Notes under the pieces: generated by a model | Seen by the model: only the letters and a program-made list of their open reading frames with translations | What the model was told of the DNA's origin: nothing | The model's database searches: none | Shown here: positions 42,755 to 51,909 of the stretch, in pieces | How the letters are laid out: each line of letters begins with the position of its first letter | How positions within the stretch are numbered: position 1 is the stretch's first letter | Program-made: the position numbers and the translations under genes | Assembly (NCBI GenBank): GCA_025808875.1 | Contig: CP075528.1 | Location: forward strand, 2,106,473-2,170,472 | From: Enhydrobacter sp. | Lineage (GTDB): Bacteria > Pseudomonadota > Alphaproteobacteria > Reyranellales > Reyranellaceae | Direction of reading: 5' to 3' | DNA length: 64,000 bases

Positions 42755-43729
42755 ATGAAGTACCGTACGCTGGGTCGCACCGGTCTCTCGGTCTCCGAGA
42801 TCGGATTCGGAGCCTGGGGCATCGGAGGGCGGACAGTCGGTGAAACGTCGTACGGCGACACCGACGACGCGACCTCGCTCGCCGCCCTGAAGCGGGCTGC
42901 CGATCGGGGCATCAACTTTTTCGACACATCCAGCGCCTATGGCAACGGCCACAGCGAGGAGCTGATCGGTCGGGCCTTTGCGGGCGCGGCGCGCGCTTCG
43001 GTCATCGTCGCCACCAAGGCAGGGTACGAATCCTGGGACAAGGCGCCCGATTTCTCCGCCACCTCGATCGTGGCTTCGGCCGAGCGCAGCCTGAGACGCC
43101 TGCGGTTCGACTACATCGATCTGTTCCAACTCCACAATCCGCCGCTCGACGCGCTGCGCCGGCCGGATCTTCAGGAGGCCCTCGCGCGCCTGATCAAGGA
43201 CGGCAAGGCGCGCTCCTGGGGCATCTCCGCGAAGGGTCCGCAACAGGCGCTCGAGGCGCTCGAAGCCGTCGATGTCCCTGCGGTGCAGGCGAACCTGAAC
43301 ATGATGGACGTGCGGGCAGTGACATCCGGCCTGCTCGAACGAACGGCCGCAGGACGTGTCGGCTTCATAGCGAGGACGCCGCTTTGCTTCGGTTTCCTGA
43401 CGGGGGCCATTACCCGATCCACGCGGTTTCCACCGGGCGATCACAGGTTGGGTTGGCCGAGGCCCCAGTTGGACAACTGGATCGACGGTGCCCAGGAGAT
43501 TCTCGCGGCGGTCCAGGCGCCGGCGGGGCTGGCGGCGGTTCGCGCCGCGCTGCGGTTCTGCCTGGCATTCGACGCCGTTGCGACCGTGATTCCCGGCATT
43601 CTCACGCCGACCGAGGCGGATCAGAACGCCTCCGGTGCGGACGGCGCGTTGGCCCCTGAGGCCGTTGCGGCGGTCCTGGCGATCAACCGTCGCCGCCAGT
43701 TCTTCGTGGCGCCAGCGCGCAACGCTTGA
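42755..43729 (+). CDS. Aldo/keto reductase
   Basis: The 324-residue protein has the AKR opening MKYRTLGRTGLSVSEIGFG, with the tyrosine of the catalytic tetrad in NFFDTSSAYGNGHSEELIG and the lysine in VIVATKAG. The conserved histidine lies in DLFQLHNPPLD. AKRs reduce carbonyls with NADPH; in sugar clusters they serve as 3- or 4-ketosugar reductases. It forms an operon with the radical SAM gene upstream (6-bp gap). Its 3' end overlaps the convergent HddC-GmhB gene by 47 bp. Confidence 0.88.
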   Translation: MKYRTLGRTGLSVSEIGFGAWGIGGRTVGETSYGDTDDATSLAALKRAADRGINFFDTSSAYGNGHSEELIGRAFAGAARASVIVATKAGYESWDKAPDFSATSIVASAERSLRRLRFDYIDLFQLHNPPLDALRRPDLQEALARLIKDGKARSWGISAKGPQQALEALEAVDVPAVQANLNMMDVRAVTSGLLERTAAGRVGFIARTPLCFGFLTGAITRSTRFPPGDHRLGWPRPQLDNWIDGAQEILAAVQAPAGLAAVRAALRFCLAFDAVATVIPGILTPTEADQNASGADGALAPEAVAAVLAINRRRQFFVAPARNA

Positions 43730-44897
43730 CGAAGTCGAGCAGGTTGCCTCCTGGGAACCTGTAGCCTCGGATGCTCGCCGCGTGCGCGGCTTCGATATCG
43801 CTGTCGCGATCTCCGATCAGGAAAGAGCGCTGGGGTACAGTCGTCCAGTCGCGCTGCAGCTGGAGGATCATGCCAGGCTTGGGCTTTCGTCGGTCGGATG
43901 CCAACCGATACCGCTCGATCATGCTTTCGGGGTGATACGGGCAGTGTTCGAAAGCGTCGACATGGGCGCCTTGAAGCTGCATCTGTGTCTGCATCCAGGC
44001 GTGCAAATCGTGGACCGCTTCCTCCGGGTAGTAACCACGGGCCACGCCGGCTTGATTGGTCACGACGAAGACGTAGTACCCGGAGTCGTTCAGCCAGCGC
44101 ACGGCGTCGATCGCCCCGTCGATCCAACGCACTTGATCGGCACGATGCACGTAGCCGTCGTCGCGGTTCAGCACGCCGTCTCGGTCGAGGAATACGGCCG
44201 GTCGTCGCATGTAGGCCGGCATCAACTCCTGCGCCCGGGTGAAGTCCTCGGGCGTGCCGATATCGATGAAGGAGCCCGGCACGGCATGGCCGGCAAGCAG
44301 CCCTTGCTGCGCCAGTTGGGGCAGTATCTCGTTCTCGAGAGAGCAGGGCAGTTGCTTCACGTGGTCGAGCAAGGTGCGGCGGACCAGATAGATTCCGGCA
44401 TTGATCGGCAGATCGCTATGTCCTCTTGGGAAGAAGCCCCGAACGCGTCCGTCAACAATGTCGACGCGGCCGTAGCGATTGCCTTGGACGTCGGCAGCCA
44501 GCGCCGCCCGTACGATCCAGTCGCGCGCCCCCGCCGTGTCGGTCAACGACAACCAGTTGAAATCGAAGAACGAATCGCCGTTGAGCAGAAAGAACTGCCG
44601 GTCGAGCCGGTCTGCCGCGTAAGCGAGGGCGCCACCGGTTCCGGCGGCCTCGGGTTCGACCACCACCTCGATCGACAGGGATCCGATCTGTCGACCATGA
44701 TAGCTCGCGAACTCGCCAGCCCGATAGCCGGTCAGAAGGATCATGTGCTTGAGGCCGAACCGACGCGCTTCATGCAGGAGATAGTCGAGAAAAGGCCGGC
44801 CGCCGACGTTCAGCATTGGCTTGGGGAGGTTGTCGGTCAGCGCACCCAGCCTCGTTCCGCGACCGCCGACGAGGCAGACGGCCTGTGTGACGGTCAT
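43683..44897 (-). CDS. Fused heptose-1-phosphate nucleotidyltransferase and heptose bisphosphatase (HddC-GmhB)
   Basis: The 404-residue protein has two domains. Residues 1-~228 are a sugar-1-phosphate nucleotidyltransferase: VGGRGTRLGALTDNLPKPML at the N-terminus, LLNGDSFFDF for metal binding, then EPEAAGTGGAL. Residues ~232-404 are a HAD phosphatase of the histidinol-phosphatase/GmhB type, with the nucleophile motif FLDRDGVLN (Asp238, Asp240), VVTNQAGVARG, KPKPGM and GDRDSDIEAA. In GDP-heptose synthesis GmhB removes the 7-phosphate and HddC adds GMP, so one protein would cover both later steps after HddA. Of the GmhB zinc loop only CPYHPE is kept; the second cysteine pair is replaced (ASDRRKP). 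Confidence 0.88.
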   Translation of the reverse strand: MTVTQAVCLVGGRGTRLGALTDNLPKPMLNVGGRPFLDYLLHEARRFGLKHMILLTGYRAGEFASYHGRQIGSLSIEVVVEPEAAGTGGALAYAADRLDRQFFLLNGDSFFDFNWLSLTDTAGARDWIVRAALAADVQGNRYGRVDIVDGRVRGFFPRGHSDLPINAGIYLVRRTLLDHVKQLPCSLENEILPQLAQQGLLAGHAVPGSFIDIGTPEDFTRAQELMPAYMRRPAVFLDRDGVLNRDDGYVHRADQVRWIDGAIDAVRWLNDSGYYVFVVTNQAGVARGYYPEEAVHDLHAWMQTQMQLQGAHVDAFEHCPYHPESMIERYRLASDRRKPKPGMILQLQRDWTTVPQRSFLIGDRDSDIEAAHAASIRGYRFPGGNLLDFVKRCALAPRRTGGDG

Positions 44898-44903
44898 GGT
44901 CTG

Positions 44904-45974
44904 TCAGTCGCCGGCATTGTCCCAATCAGCCCGCACGGTCGTGCGCTCGAGCAACCTTTCATGCGCGAGACCCCAATCGGCGGAATTGGTGACGAGGGAA
45001 ATGTCACTTCGTGCATAGCGCCGAGCCTTCATCACGAAGTTGCGCTCGATCGAGGGACCAATGACACCGTCGATACCTCGCACCCGCCGCCTTGGATAGT
45101 CCAGAAACATGCGGAGACGAATGCGAGTGGTCGGCGAGAAGCGCTTGGTGGCGAAGCGGTCGAGGTGGCGTTGCCAGTCCTTCCACTCCTCGGAGATGCG
45201 ATGGGCAAACACGTTGTCGTGCCTGATCTTATAGACGCGGCATCCGTCGGGCCAGCATACCTCGCGCACGCCACGCGCCGCCGCCGCATGAAGGACGATC
45301 GAGTCGGCATCGAGACACAGTACAGAAGGATCGTCCTGGAATCCCCGGATCGAGTGCCAATGGACGGCGTCCATGAGGGTGAAGTCGCCACAGGCATTCG
45401 TGTGCAAGTCGCGCATTCCCCACTCGGGGCTCTGTACGAGGCGATCGTGATGAAAGGTGACTCGTTCCGCCATGCGTTCGATGAGTTCGTCGTCACCCCA
45501 CTCCAACCATTCGTTCGACTGGATCGTGACGTCGTAACGATCGCATCGGTAGACCTCGTCATTCCTGAGCTGCTGTCGCGCGATGTGTTCGATCACACAA
45601 TCGGTGAAGAACGTATCGATTGCCTTGGGTACGATGAAGCGCCCCCGTGCACGCCGCAGTCCTACGTTGGCTGCATTGAGAACGTGCATGCCTTTGAGAG
45701 TCGAACCGATCAAGGGTCGATGGAATCGGCCATCGACGATCACGACTCGAACGCTGACATAACCGCCCGCATCGAGGCCGGCCAACGCGTCGGCCATCAG
45801 GGGGCGGTCGGGCGGCGGATTCCATTCGACGACGACGATTTCCGCGGGGACATGGTGCCGGTTGAGTTGATTCACCAGAAAGCCGGTCGCGCGCCGAATC
45901 CGCTCGACATAACCATCGGTGTACCCGTCATTACGTACCCATCCGATGACACTGAGATAAGGAACTGACGTCAT
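44904..45974 (-). CDS. Uncharacterised GT-A-like glycosyltransferase
   Basis: From the ATG at 45972-45974 the protein has ~356 residues. It starts like a nucleotide-diphospho-sugar transferase with YLSVIGWVRNDGYTDGYVER, then EIVVVEWNPPPDRPLMADAL and FIVPKAIDTFFTD at the expected place of the metal-binding motif. No family can be named. The 47390-48961 product shares the opening pattern (RND...GY, then an acidic residue, x, Asn, two residues, Pro, two residues, Pro). It lies 6 bp upstream of the HddC-GmhB gene, which suggests it uses a heptose-type donor; this is inference. Confidence 0.65.
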   Translation of the reverse strand: MTSVPYLSVIGWVRNDGYTDGYVERIRRATGFLVNQLNRHHVPAEIVVVEWNPPPDRPLMADALAGLDAGGYVSVRVVIVDGRFHRPLIGSTLKGMHVLNAANVGLRRARGRFIVPKAIDTFFTDCVIEHIARQQLRNDEVYRCDRYDVTIQSNEWLEWGDDELIERMAERVTFHHDRLVQSPEWGMRDLHTNACGDFTLMDAVHWHSIRGFQDDPSVLCLDADSIVLHAAAARGVREVCWPDGCRVYKIRHDNVFAHRISEEWKDWQRHLDRFATKRFSPTTRIRLRMFLDYPRRRVRGIDGVIGPSIERNFVMKARRYARSDISLVTNSADWGLAHERLLERTTVRADWDNAGD

Positions 45975-46181
45975 CCGTAATCTGATTCTGAGCCGATACT
46001 GGGAAACGGGCCGAGCAAATGGGCCGGGCGGCCAAGAGGAAGCCCCATATATCGCGTCGTCAGCCGAGGCACTAGTGCGCATGTCGGACTAGGGTCTATC
46101 CGGACCGGCCCTCGACCGCGCCTTGACGGCAAACGGCGGCTGCGCTAGCGGGACGCACCTCGCAAGGATGGGCCGCGCCTT

Positions 46182-47375
46182 GTGTGTGATGACCAGTTCG
46201 CGCGCCGCAGGACGTTGTACTCGAGTGCCGACGACAAACAGAAAACACGCGCGCTTCGACGCTGTAGGGAATTCGGGGACTTGACCAAGCCTAACCTGCT
46301 GCAATCTGCCATCGCAGGGGTGAGCGGACTGTGGCGCCGCCGGCCCGCCGACGATTTCGAGGCGGAGATCCGCAGTGCCGACCCCGAGCGGAGAAGCAGA
46401 GGCCTGTTCCGCAGGGGGCGCCTGCATATGCGGGCAGGTGAGACGGCCGAGGCTGCGGCCGACTTCGAGCGGGCTCTCGAACTGGTGCCGGACTATGCCG
46501 AGGCGATCGCAGCGCGCGCCGAATCGAGTGACATGGCAGGTGATGTCGAGGCCGCTGGACGCGAATATGCGCGAGCGCGTCGGATTTGGGCCGCGCAGCG
46601 ACCGGGAACGCCCGACCGCCGCTACGTGTTTCGCCGCCCCGGCCGGTTCAGTTTCGAAGTCGATTCCTACGAACTGGCGCTGCAAAGGATCAAGACCGGC
46701 GCATTTCCGCATCTCGCCTGTGGGAACGCCTTTCTGGTTCAGGGGCGTCCGGCCGACGCCCTTCGCTGTTACGACAATGCCCTGAAGATCAAGCAGAACG
46801 ATCCGGATCTCATCGCGCTCAGAGGGGAGGCGCTCTCGGCATTGGGCCGGTATCGCGAGGCGATCAAGGCCTTCGACGCGGCCTTGTCGGCGAACCCGAG
46901 GGACGTCGAATCCCTCAATGCTCGAGGTATTGCCTACATGGCTCATGGCAGGTTGCAAAGAGCCAACGAGGATTGGCGACGCCAGCTCGAGCTTCTGCCC
47001 GACGCCCAGTCGGCCGCGCGGGCTTGCGTGGCAATGCGGCTCGCCGACTATTCGGCAGCGCTGCCCGAACTCGAACGCGCGGCGGCGCGGGAGCCAGATG
47101 AGACTTATTGGAAGCTGTACCAGCTGACCGCCCTCAAGCGGCTCGAGAGGCCGATCGGTGAGATCGAGCCGGCGAGAGGCGACACGTGGCCTGGGCTGCT
47201 GATCGACCTCCACCTTGACCGGATCGCTGAGGCGCAGGCGCGCGCGCAGGCGACGACGCCCGAGAGGCTGGCTGAGCTCGCCTTCCAGCTCGGGCAATGG
47301 AAGGAGGCGACGCAGCATAGCCCGCCGTCCTTGATCGAGCATGCGGCCGCGCGCAACGAACTGGCACACCGCTGA
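46182..47375 (+). CDS. Tetratricopeptide repeat protein
   Basis: The 397-residue protein contains several TPR units: RRGRLHMRAGETAEAAADFE, then ACGNAFLVQGRPADALRCYD, then LRGEALSALGRYREAIKAFD and GIAYMAHGRLQRANEDW. TPRs act as protein-protein scaffolds. No signal peptide is visible, so it is probably cytoplasmic. The start is unsure: GTG at 46182 is used, and a TTG at 46281 would remove 33 poorly conserved residues. It lies 14 bp upstream of the large GT-A-like gene and may serve as its partner. Confidence 0.75.
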   Translation: MCDDQFARRRTLYSSADDKQKTRALRRCREFGDLTKPNLLQSAIAGVSGLWRRRPADDFEAEIRSADPERRSRGLFRRGRLHMRAGETAEAAADFERALELVPDYAEAIAARAESSDMAGDVEAAGREYARARRIWAAQRPGTPDRRYVFRRPGRFSFEVDSYELALQRIKTGAFPHLACGNAFLVQGRPADALRCYDNALKIKQNDPDLIALRGEALSALGRYREAIKAFDAALSANPRDVESLNARGIAYMAHGRLQRANEDWRRQLELLPDAQSAARACVAMRLADYSAALPELERAAAREPDETYWKLYQLTALKRLERPIGEIEPARGDTWPGLLIDLHLDRIAEAQARAQATTPERLAELAFQLGQWKEATQHSPPSLIEHAAARNELAHR

Positions 47376-47389
47376 CCCGGAGAGAATCG

Positions 47390-48961
47390 ATGTTCTCAGT
47401 CATCATCTACGGGCGCAACGACACCCACGGCTACAATCTGCACAAGCGTGCGGCGATCAGCTTCAATGCGCTTGCCGAGGTGATGTCCGATCCGGACGAC
47501 GAGATCCTGTTCGTCGACTACAATACGCCGGACGACCATCCGACCTTTCCCGAGGCGATCCACGACACGCTGACGGACAAGGCCAAGAGGCACATGCGTG
47601 TCCTGCGTGTTCGACCCGAGCAGCACGTTCCGCTCAAGTCGAAGACTCATCTGGTCGCACTGGAGTCGCAGTCGCGCAACATCGCCCTGCGCCGCTCCAA
47701 TCCGCGCAACCGTTGGATTCTCTACACCAACACCGACATGTTGCTGGTGCCTCGTACCCTGGGGGAATCGCTCTCCGACATCCTCGGCGCCGTCCCGGAC
47801 GGTTTCTACCAGGTGCCGCGCTTCGAGATCCCGGAGATGCTCTGGGAGGCCGCGTTCGACCGCCGGGACCCGGCCGGAAACCTCGCCAAGCTGCGGGATT
47901 GGTCGGTCCGCTTCCACCTCAACCAGGTCGTCCACAATTTCATGCCGATGCGCTACGACGCGCTGGGCGACTTCCAGGCTGCGCTACGCGAGGACATGTT
48001 CGCCATCCATGGCTTCGACGAGACGATGATCCTGGGCTGGCATTGCGATTCCAATCTCGCGGCACGCCTCGTGCTCTATCGCGGCCGAGTCGACACGCTG
48101 ATCGACAAGGTGTTCGGCTATCACTGCGATCACACCCGCGTCGCCGCGGCCAACAACAAGGGCCGCAAGACGACCATGAACAGCCACGACCAGTACATCT
48201 GGAACGTGTCTTCGCCGTACCTCCCGGAGCAAGCTGACAATTGGGGTTGGCCCGACACGGAGATCGAGGAGATTAGGCTGGACCGTGAAACGTCCTATGA
48301 ACGCTACGTCGCTGGCCTCGACAAGGCGATCGCGCCCGCTACGGTGCCGTTTACCAACACGAGTTGCGAGTGGCATCTCTTCGACGACCTGACCTACGAC
48401 TTGCCGCATACGCTGCCGTTCGTCGCCGATCAGGTCCTGACCTATCCACGCGACACCGCTCTTATGGTGGTGGCGACGCGCGCGGATTTCGTCCAGCACT
48501 TTGCCACGGCATGGCAGGGCATGGGCTTCAGCGGCCCGATCCTCGTACCGCGGGAGTGCGAGGGAATCCCGACGGACCACCCCGTCATTCAGACCGGCCG
48601 ATTTGGCGACCTTCTGCGTCGTACGGATTTGTTCCTGTTCGAGTTCGGTCTCGCGACGCAGAAGATCGACGACCCGGTGCGGACGGGCAGGGAGGCAGGG
48701 CCGCTCGATCGGAAACGGCTGAAAGGCGTGGAAAAGCTGTTTCGCCAGGCTGCGTCTACCGAGGCGGAGACGCGGCCGGCGCGTCGCAAGCTGCCGCGCC
48801 GCTTCATCGGCGTGAACGTGATCTACAATAAGTACTGGCCTGTCTTCACCGACTACATCGGCGCCAACATCAATCCGTTCTGCAGCCAGGTGCTGGCGGG
48901 CTCACCGCTTCCGCGCGAATCCAGGACCGCCAAGATCTTCAAGTTTAAGAAGCGGGCCTAA
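47390..48961 (+). CDS. Uncharacterised GT-A-like protein, large
   Basis: The 523-residue protein opens with MFSVIIYGRNDTHGYNLHKR, then EILFVDYNTPDDHPTFPEAI, and has WILYTNTDMLLVP at about residue 120, where a metal-binding acidic motif would sit in a GT-A fold. The N-terminal ~280 residues look like a glycosyltransferase; the C-terminal ~240 have no recognised domain and end in a basic tail. It is related in pattern to the 44904-45974 protein. It follows the TPR gene and its last 4 bp overlap the convergent dehydrogenase gene. Confidence 0.62.
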   Translation: MFSVIIYGRNDTHGYNLHKRAAISFNALAEVMSDPDDEILFVDYNTPDDHPTFPEAIHDTLTDKAKRHMRVLRVRPEQHVPLKSKTHLVALESQSRNIALRRSNPRNRWILYTNTDMLLVPRTLGESLSDILGAVPDGFYQVPRFEIPEMLWEAAFDRRDPAGNLAKLRDWSVRFHLNQVVHNFMPMRYDALGDFQAALREDMFAIHGFDETMILGWHCDSNLAARLVLYRGRVDTLIDKVFGYHCDHTRVAAANNKGRKTTMNSHDQYIWNVSSPYLPEQADNWGWPDTEIEEIRLDRETSYERYVAGLDKAIAPATVPFTNTSCEWHLFDDLTYDLPHTLPFVADQVLTYPRDTALMVVATRADFVQHFATAWQGMGFSGPILVPRECEGIPTDHPVIQTGRFGDLLRRTDLFLFEFGLATQKIDDPVRTGREAGPLDRKRLKGVEKLFRQAASTEAETRPARRKLPRRFIGVNVIYNKYWPVFTDYIGANINPFCSQVLAGSPLPRESRTAKIFKFKKRA

Positions 48962-50292
48962 CGGCCATAGCCGAGGTAAATGACGTCGGCCACGTTGTTG
49001 AACTTGTCGGCCGGCAGGGTACGCCACAAGTCGAGGATCGTGAGTCGCTGGTCGCCGCTGCGCCGGCACCACGTGGGATCTATCGCCTTATATTCGGGCC
49101 AGCCCGTTCCGATGATCAGCAAGTCGCAGTCGCGCACCGCGCCATCCAGGGACGACGCGCCGACGACCTTGTCGCCCAGCACGTGCAATGCTTCGTCCTG
49201 TGCCAGTGGGTCGTGGACGGTGACGACATAGCCCGCGTCAGCGAGTTTCATGGCCAGCTTCACGCTGTGGCTCTCCTCGACGACCGGGGTTTGAGGCTTG
49301 TAGGAGAGGCCGAGGATGGCGATACGTGTGCCGGACTTGGCGAACTTGGCGACCAGGCCCGAGAGCCGGTCGACCTGGTAGTGGTTGATGCGATCAGTTG
49401 CCTCAGCCACATCGGCGCGCGCGCCGATTTTGCGGGCAAGCGCGGCAAAGGCGACGTTGTCACGCGGGAAGCACGGTCCGCCGTAACCCATGGCACCCTT
49501 CAGGTACTTCGCGCCAATACGGGTATCGGCCCCCAAGGCCTTGGTCACGACATCGACGTCGGCGCCCGGCAGACGGTCGCAAATGTCGGCGAGCATGTTG
49601 GCGTAGGAAATCTTGGTGGTGACGTACGTATTCACCGAGATTTTGGTCAACTCGGCGCTGATCCAGTTCATGCGCTGCACCGGAGGTTTGTTCTCGCATA
49701 GCTGCCGGTAGATGGTCTCCAGCATGTCGCCGGCCTTGGAATCGCCTTCGCCGATCAGGATCGAATCGGGAAAGAGCATGTCGCGCACGACACTGCCGAG
49801 CGCGATGAATTCCGGGTTGTAACAAAGGCCGAGATCGGCACCGACCTTGCGGCCCGAGGCGATCTCCAGCGCAGCCTTGATCTCGCCACCGGTCGAGCCC
49901 GGCATCACGGTCGATGTGATGACGACCATGTGGTAGCCGCTCTTCTTGCGCAAAGCCTTGCCGAGGGTCTCCATGGCCTGCAACACGAAGCGATTCGAGA
50001 AAAAGCCCGTGTTGTCCGAAGGGGTAGGCACGATGACGAAGCTAGCGTCGGTACTGTGCACAGCGTCGTCGGCGTCCATGGTGGCCGACAGCCGCGCCTT
50101 GTTCGCGGCAATCAATTCGTTGAGTTGGGGCTCGATGATCGGCATCTTTCCGCCGTTCATCGCATCGACCAGCGTCTTGTTGACGTCGAGGCCGATGACG
50201 TTGAATCCGCGGCTGGCCAGGACCGCCGCGAGCGGTGCGCCGAGTTTGCCGAGACCGACCACGTTGACGCGGGGAAGAGCTCCTGAGGTCAT
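48958..50292 (-). CDS. Nucleotide-sugar 6-dehydrogenase (UDP-glucose/GDP-mannose dehydrogenase family)
   Basis: From the ATG at 50290-50292 the protein has ~444 residues. The N-terminal NAD domain has NVVGLGKLGAPLAAVLASRG, the middle domain the catalytic cysteine in GYGGPCFPRDN, and the C-terminal domain RIAILGLSYKPQTPVVEES. Members oxidise the C6 alcohol of a nucleotide sugar to a carboxylate in two NAD-dependent steps, giving for example UDP-glucuronate. It would make an acidic sugar for the glycan; the exact substrate is unknown. It is the last island gene before the housekeeping pepA, 116 bp away and divergent. Confidence 0.9.
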   Translation of the reverse strand: MTSGALPRVNVVGLGKLGAPLAAVLASRGFNVIGLDVNKTLVDAMNGGKMPIIEPQLNELIAANKARLSATMDADDAVHSTDASFVIVPTPSDNTGFFSNRFVLQAMETLGKALRKKSGYHMVVITSTVMPGSTGGEIKAALEIASGRKVGADLGLCYNPEFIALGSVVRDMLFPDSILIGEGDSKAGDMLETIYRQLCENKPPVQRMNWISAELTKISVNTYVTTKISYANMLADICDRLPGADVDVVTKALGADTRIGAKYLKGAMGYGGPCFPRDNVAFAALARKIGARADVAEATDRINHYQVDRLSGLVAKFAKSGTRIAILGLSYKPQTPVVEESHSVKLAMKLADAGYVVTVHDPLAQDEALHVLGDKVVGASSLDGAVRDCDLLIIGTGWPEYKAIDPTWCRRSGDQRLTILDLWRTLPADKFNNVADVIYLGYGR

Positions 50293-50408
50293 TTCCGTTC
50301 CCAGTTCGAGGGGCCGGTACTGATACTGTCGGCGGGCATCGGAGGCAATTGGCGACTTGCGCTGTCGCGTCGCAGGGGCGAAAAACAGCACGAAAGCGAG
50401 GGATCCGA

Positions 50409-51902
50409 ATGAAAGTGGAATTTTCGGCCTTTCCGAAGGCCTTCTCCGGCAACGTCGCGGTCTTCGTCGCGGCGGACAAGCAACTCCTCGCAACGGCGCA
50501 GTCACTGGATAAGACCGGGGGCGGTGTCCTGGCGCAGGCGCTCGGCGCCGGGCGCTTCACCGGAGCCAAGGGGCAGACGCTCACGATCCTGGGCGATACC
50601 GGCGGGGTCGCACGCCTGCTCCTGCTGGGGGTCGGCAAGGGGCGGGAACTCGACGCTCGAGCCGCCGAGAGCCTGGGCGGCGTGATCGCTGCCGAGGCCA
50701 ACGCCGCCGGGCACAAGACGGTTTCAGTGGTTGTGGACTCGATAAAGGGCAGTCGTCTCACGCCCAACCAGATCGCCGCCCGGATCGCACTCGGCGCGCA
50801 GCTGAGGCACTACCGATTCGACAGGTACAAAACGAAAGACAAGCCTGAACAGAAGCTTTCCCTCGAGCAGATCACGGTCCATGTCGCAGGCCCCGCCGAA
50901 GCACGGCGCGCCTATGAGCGGCTGGAGCCCACCATCGGCGCGGTGTTCTTCACGCGAGACCTGGTGAGCGAGCCGGCCAACGTGCTCTATCCGGTCGAGT
51001 TCGGCCGGCGGGCCCGCGAACTCTCCAAGCTTGGCGTCAAAGTCGAGATCCTCGGCGAAGCTGAGATGAAGAAGCTTGGCATGCATGTGCTGCTCGGTGT
51101 CGGGCAGGGCAGCGAGCGCGAGTCCCAGCTCCTGGTGATGCGCTGGATGAACGGACCGAAGTCGCAGCAACCTGTCGCGCTGATCGGCAAGGGTGTTTGC
51201 TTCGACACTGGTGGCATCTCCCTCAAACCGGCCGGCGGCATGGAAGACATGAAGTGGGACATGGGTGGTGCTGGCGCAGTGGTCGGTGCGATGCGTCTGC
51301 TCGCCGGCCGCAAGGCCAGGGCCAATGTCATCGGCATCTGCGCCTTGGTCGAGAACATGCCCGATGGCAAGGCGCAGCGTCCCGGCGACGTCGTGAAGAG
51401 CATGTCTGGGCAGACTGTCGAGGTGATCAACACGGATGCCGAAGGCCGGCTGATCCTTTGCGATGCCATGTGGTACGCGCAGGAGAAATTCAAGCCGCAG
51501 GCCATGGTCGAGCTGTCGACGCTCACGGGTGCGATCGTGGTGGCTCTCGGCCACGAGAGAGCCGGCCTGTTCTCGAACAATTCCACGCTCTCCAACAGGC
51601 TACGCGCCGCAGGCTCTGAACTCGGCGAGAAGCTGTGGCGCATGCCTCTCGGCGCCAAGTACGACAAGCTGATCGATTCAGATATTGCCGATATGAAGAA
51701 CGTCAGTGCAGGGCGCGATGGCAGTTCGATCACGGCGGCGCAATTCCTTCAGCGCTTCGTACAAGATGGCGTCGCCTGGGCGCACATCGACATCGCGGGC
51801 GTCGCCTGGTCGAGCAAAGGCGACGCGACGAGCCCGAAGGGGGCGACTGCCTTTGGCGTGCGCCTGCTCGACAAGTTGATCGCGGACAACTACGAGCGTT
51901 GA
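50409..51902 (+). CDS. pepA: Leucyl aminopeptidase
   Basis: This 497-residue M17 peptidase removes N-terminal residues from peptides using two metal ions. The catalytic lysine and metal ligands are in IGKGVCFDTGGISLKP, followed by MKWDMGGAGAVVG, and the family signature NTDAEGRLIL carries the catalytic arginine. The ATG at 50409 follows GAGGG; an upstream in-frame start at 50349 adds 20 basic residues that do not fit. In many alphaproteobacteria pepA lies next to lptF/lptG and holC. Here holC follows after 7 bp, but the lpt genes are absent. Confidence 0.96.
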   Translation: MKVEFSAFPKAFSGNVAVFVAADKQLLATAQSLDKTGGGVLAQALGAGRFTGAKGQTLTILGDTGGVARLLLLGVGKGRELDARAAESLGGVIAAEANAAGHKTVSVVVDSIKGSRLTPNQIAARIALGAQLRHYRFDRYKTKDKPEQKLSLEQITVHVAGPAEARRAYERLEPTIGAVFFTRDLVSEPANVLYPVEFGRRARELSKLGVKVEILGEAEMKKLGMHVLLGVGQGSERESQLLVMRWMNGPKSQQPVALIGKGVCFDTGGISLKPAGGMEDMKWDMGGAGAVVGAMRLLAGRKARANVIGICALVENMPDGKAQRPGDVVKSMSGQTVEVINTDAEGRLILCDAMWYAQEKFKPQAMVELSTLTGAIVVALGHERAGLFSNNSTLSNRLRAAGSELGEKLWRMPLGAKYDKLIDSDIADMKNVSAGRDGSSITAAQFLQRFVQDGVAWAHIDIAGVAWSSKGDATSPKGATAFGVRLLDKLIADNYER

Positions 51903-51909
51903 TGCGGCC

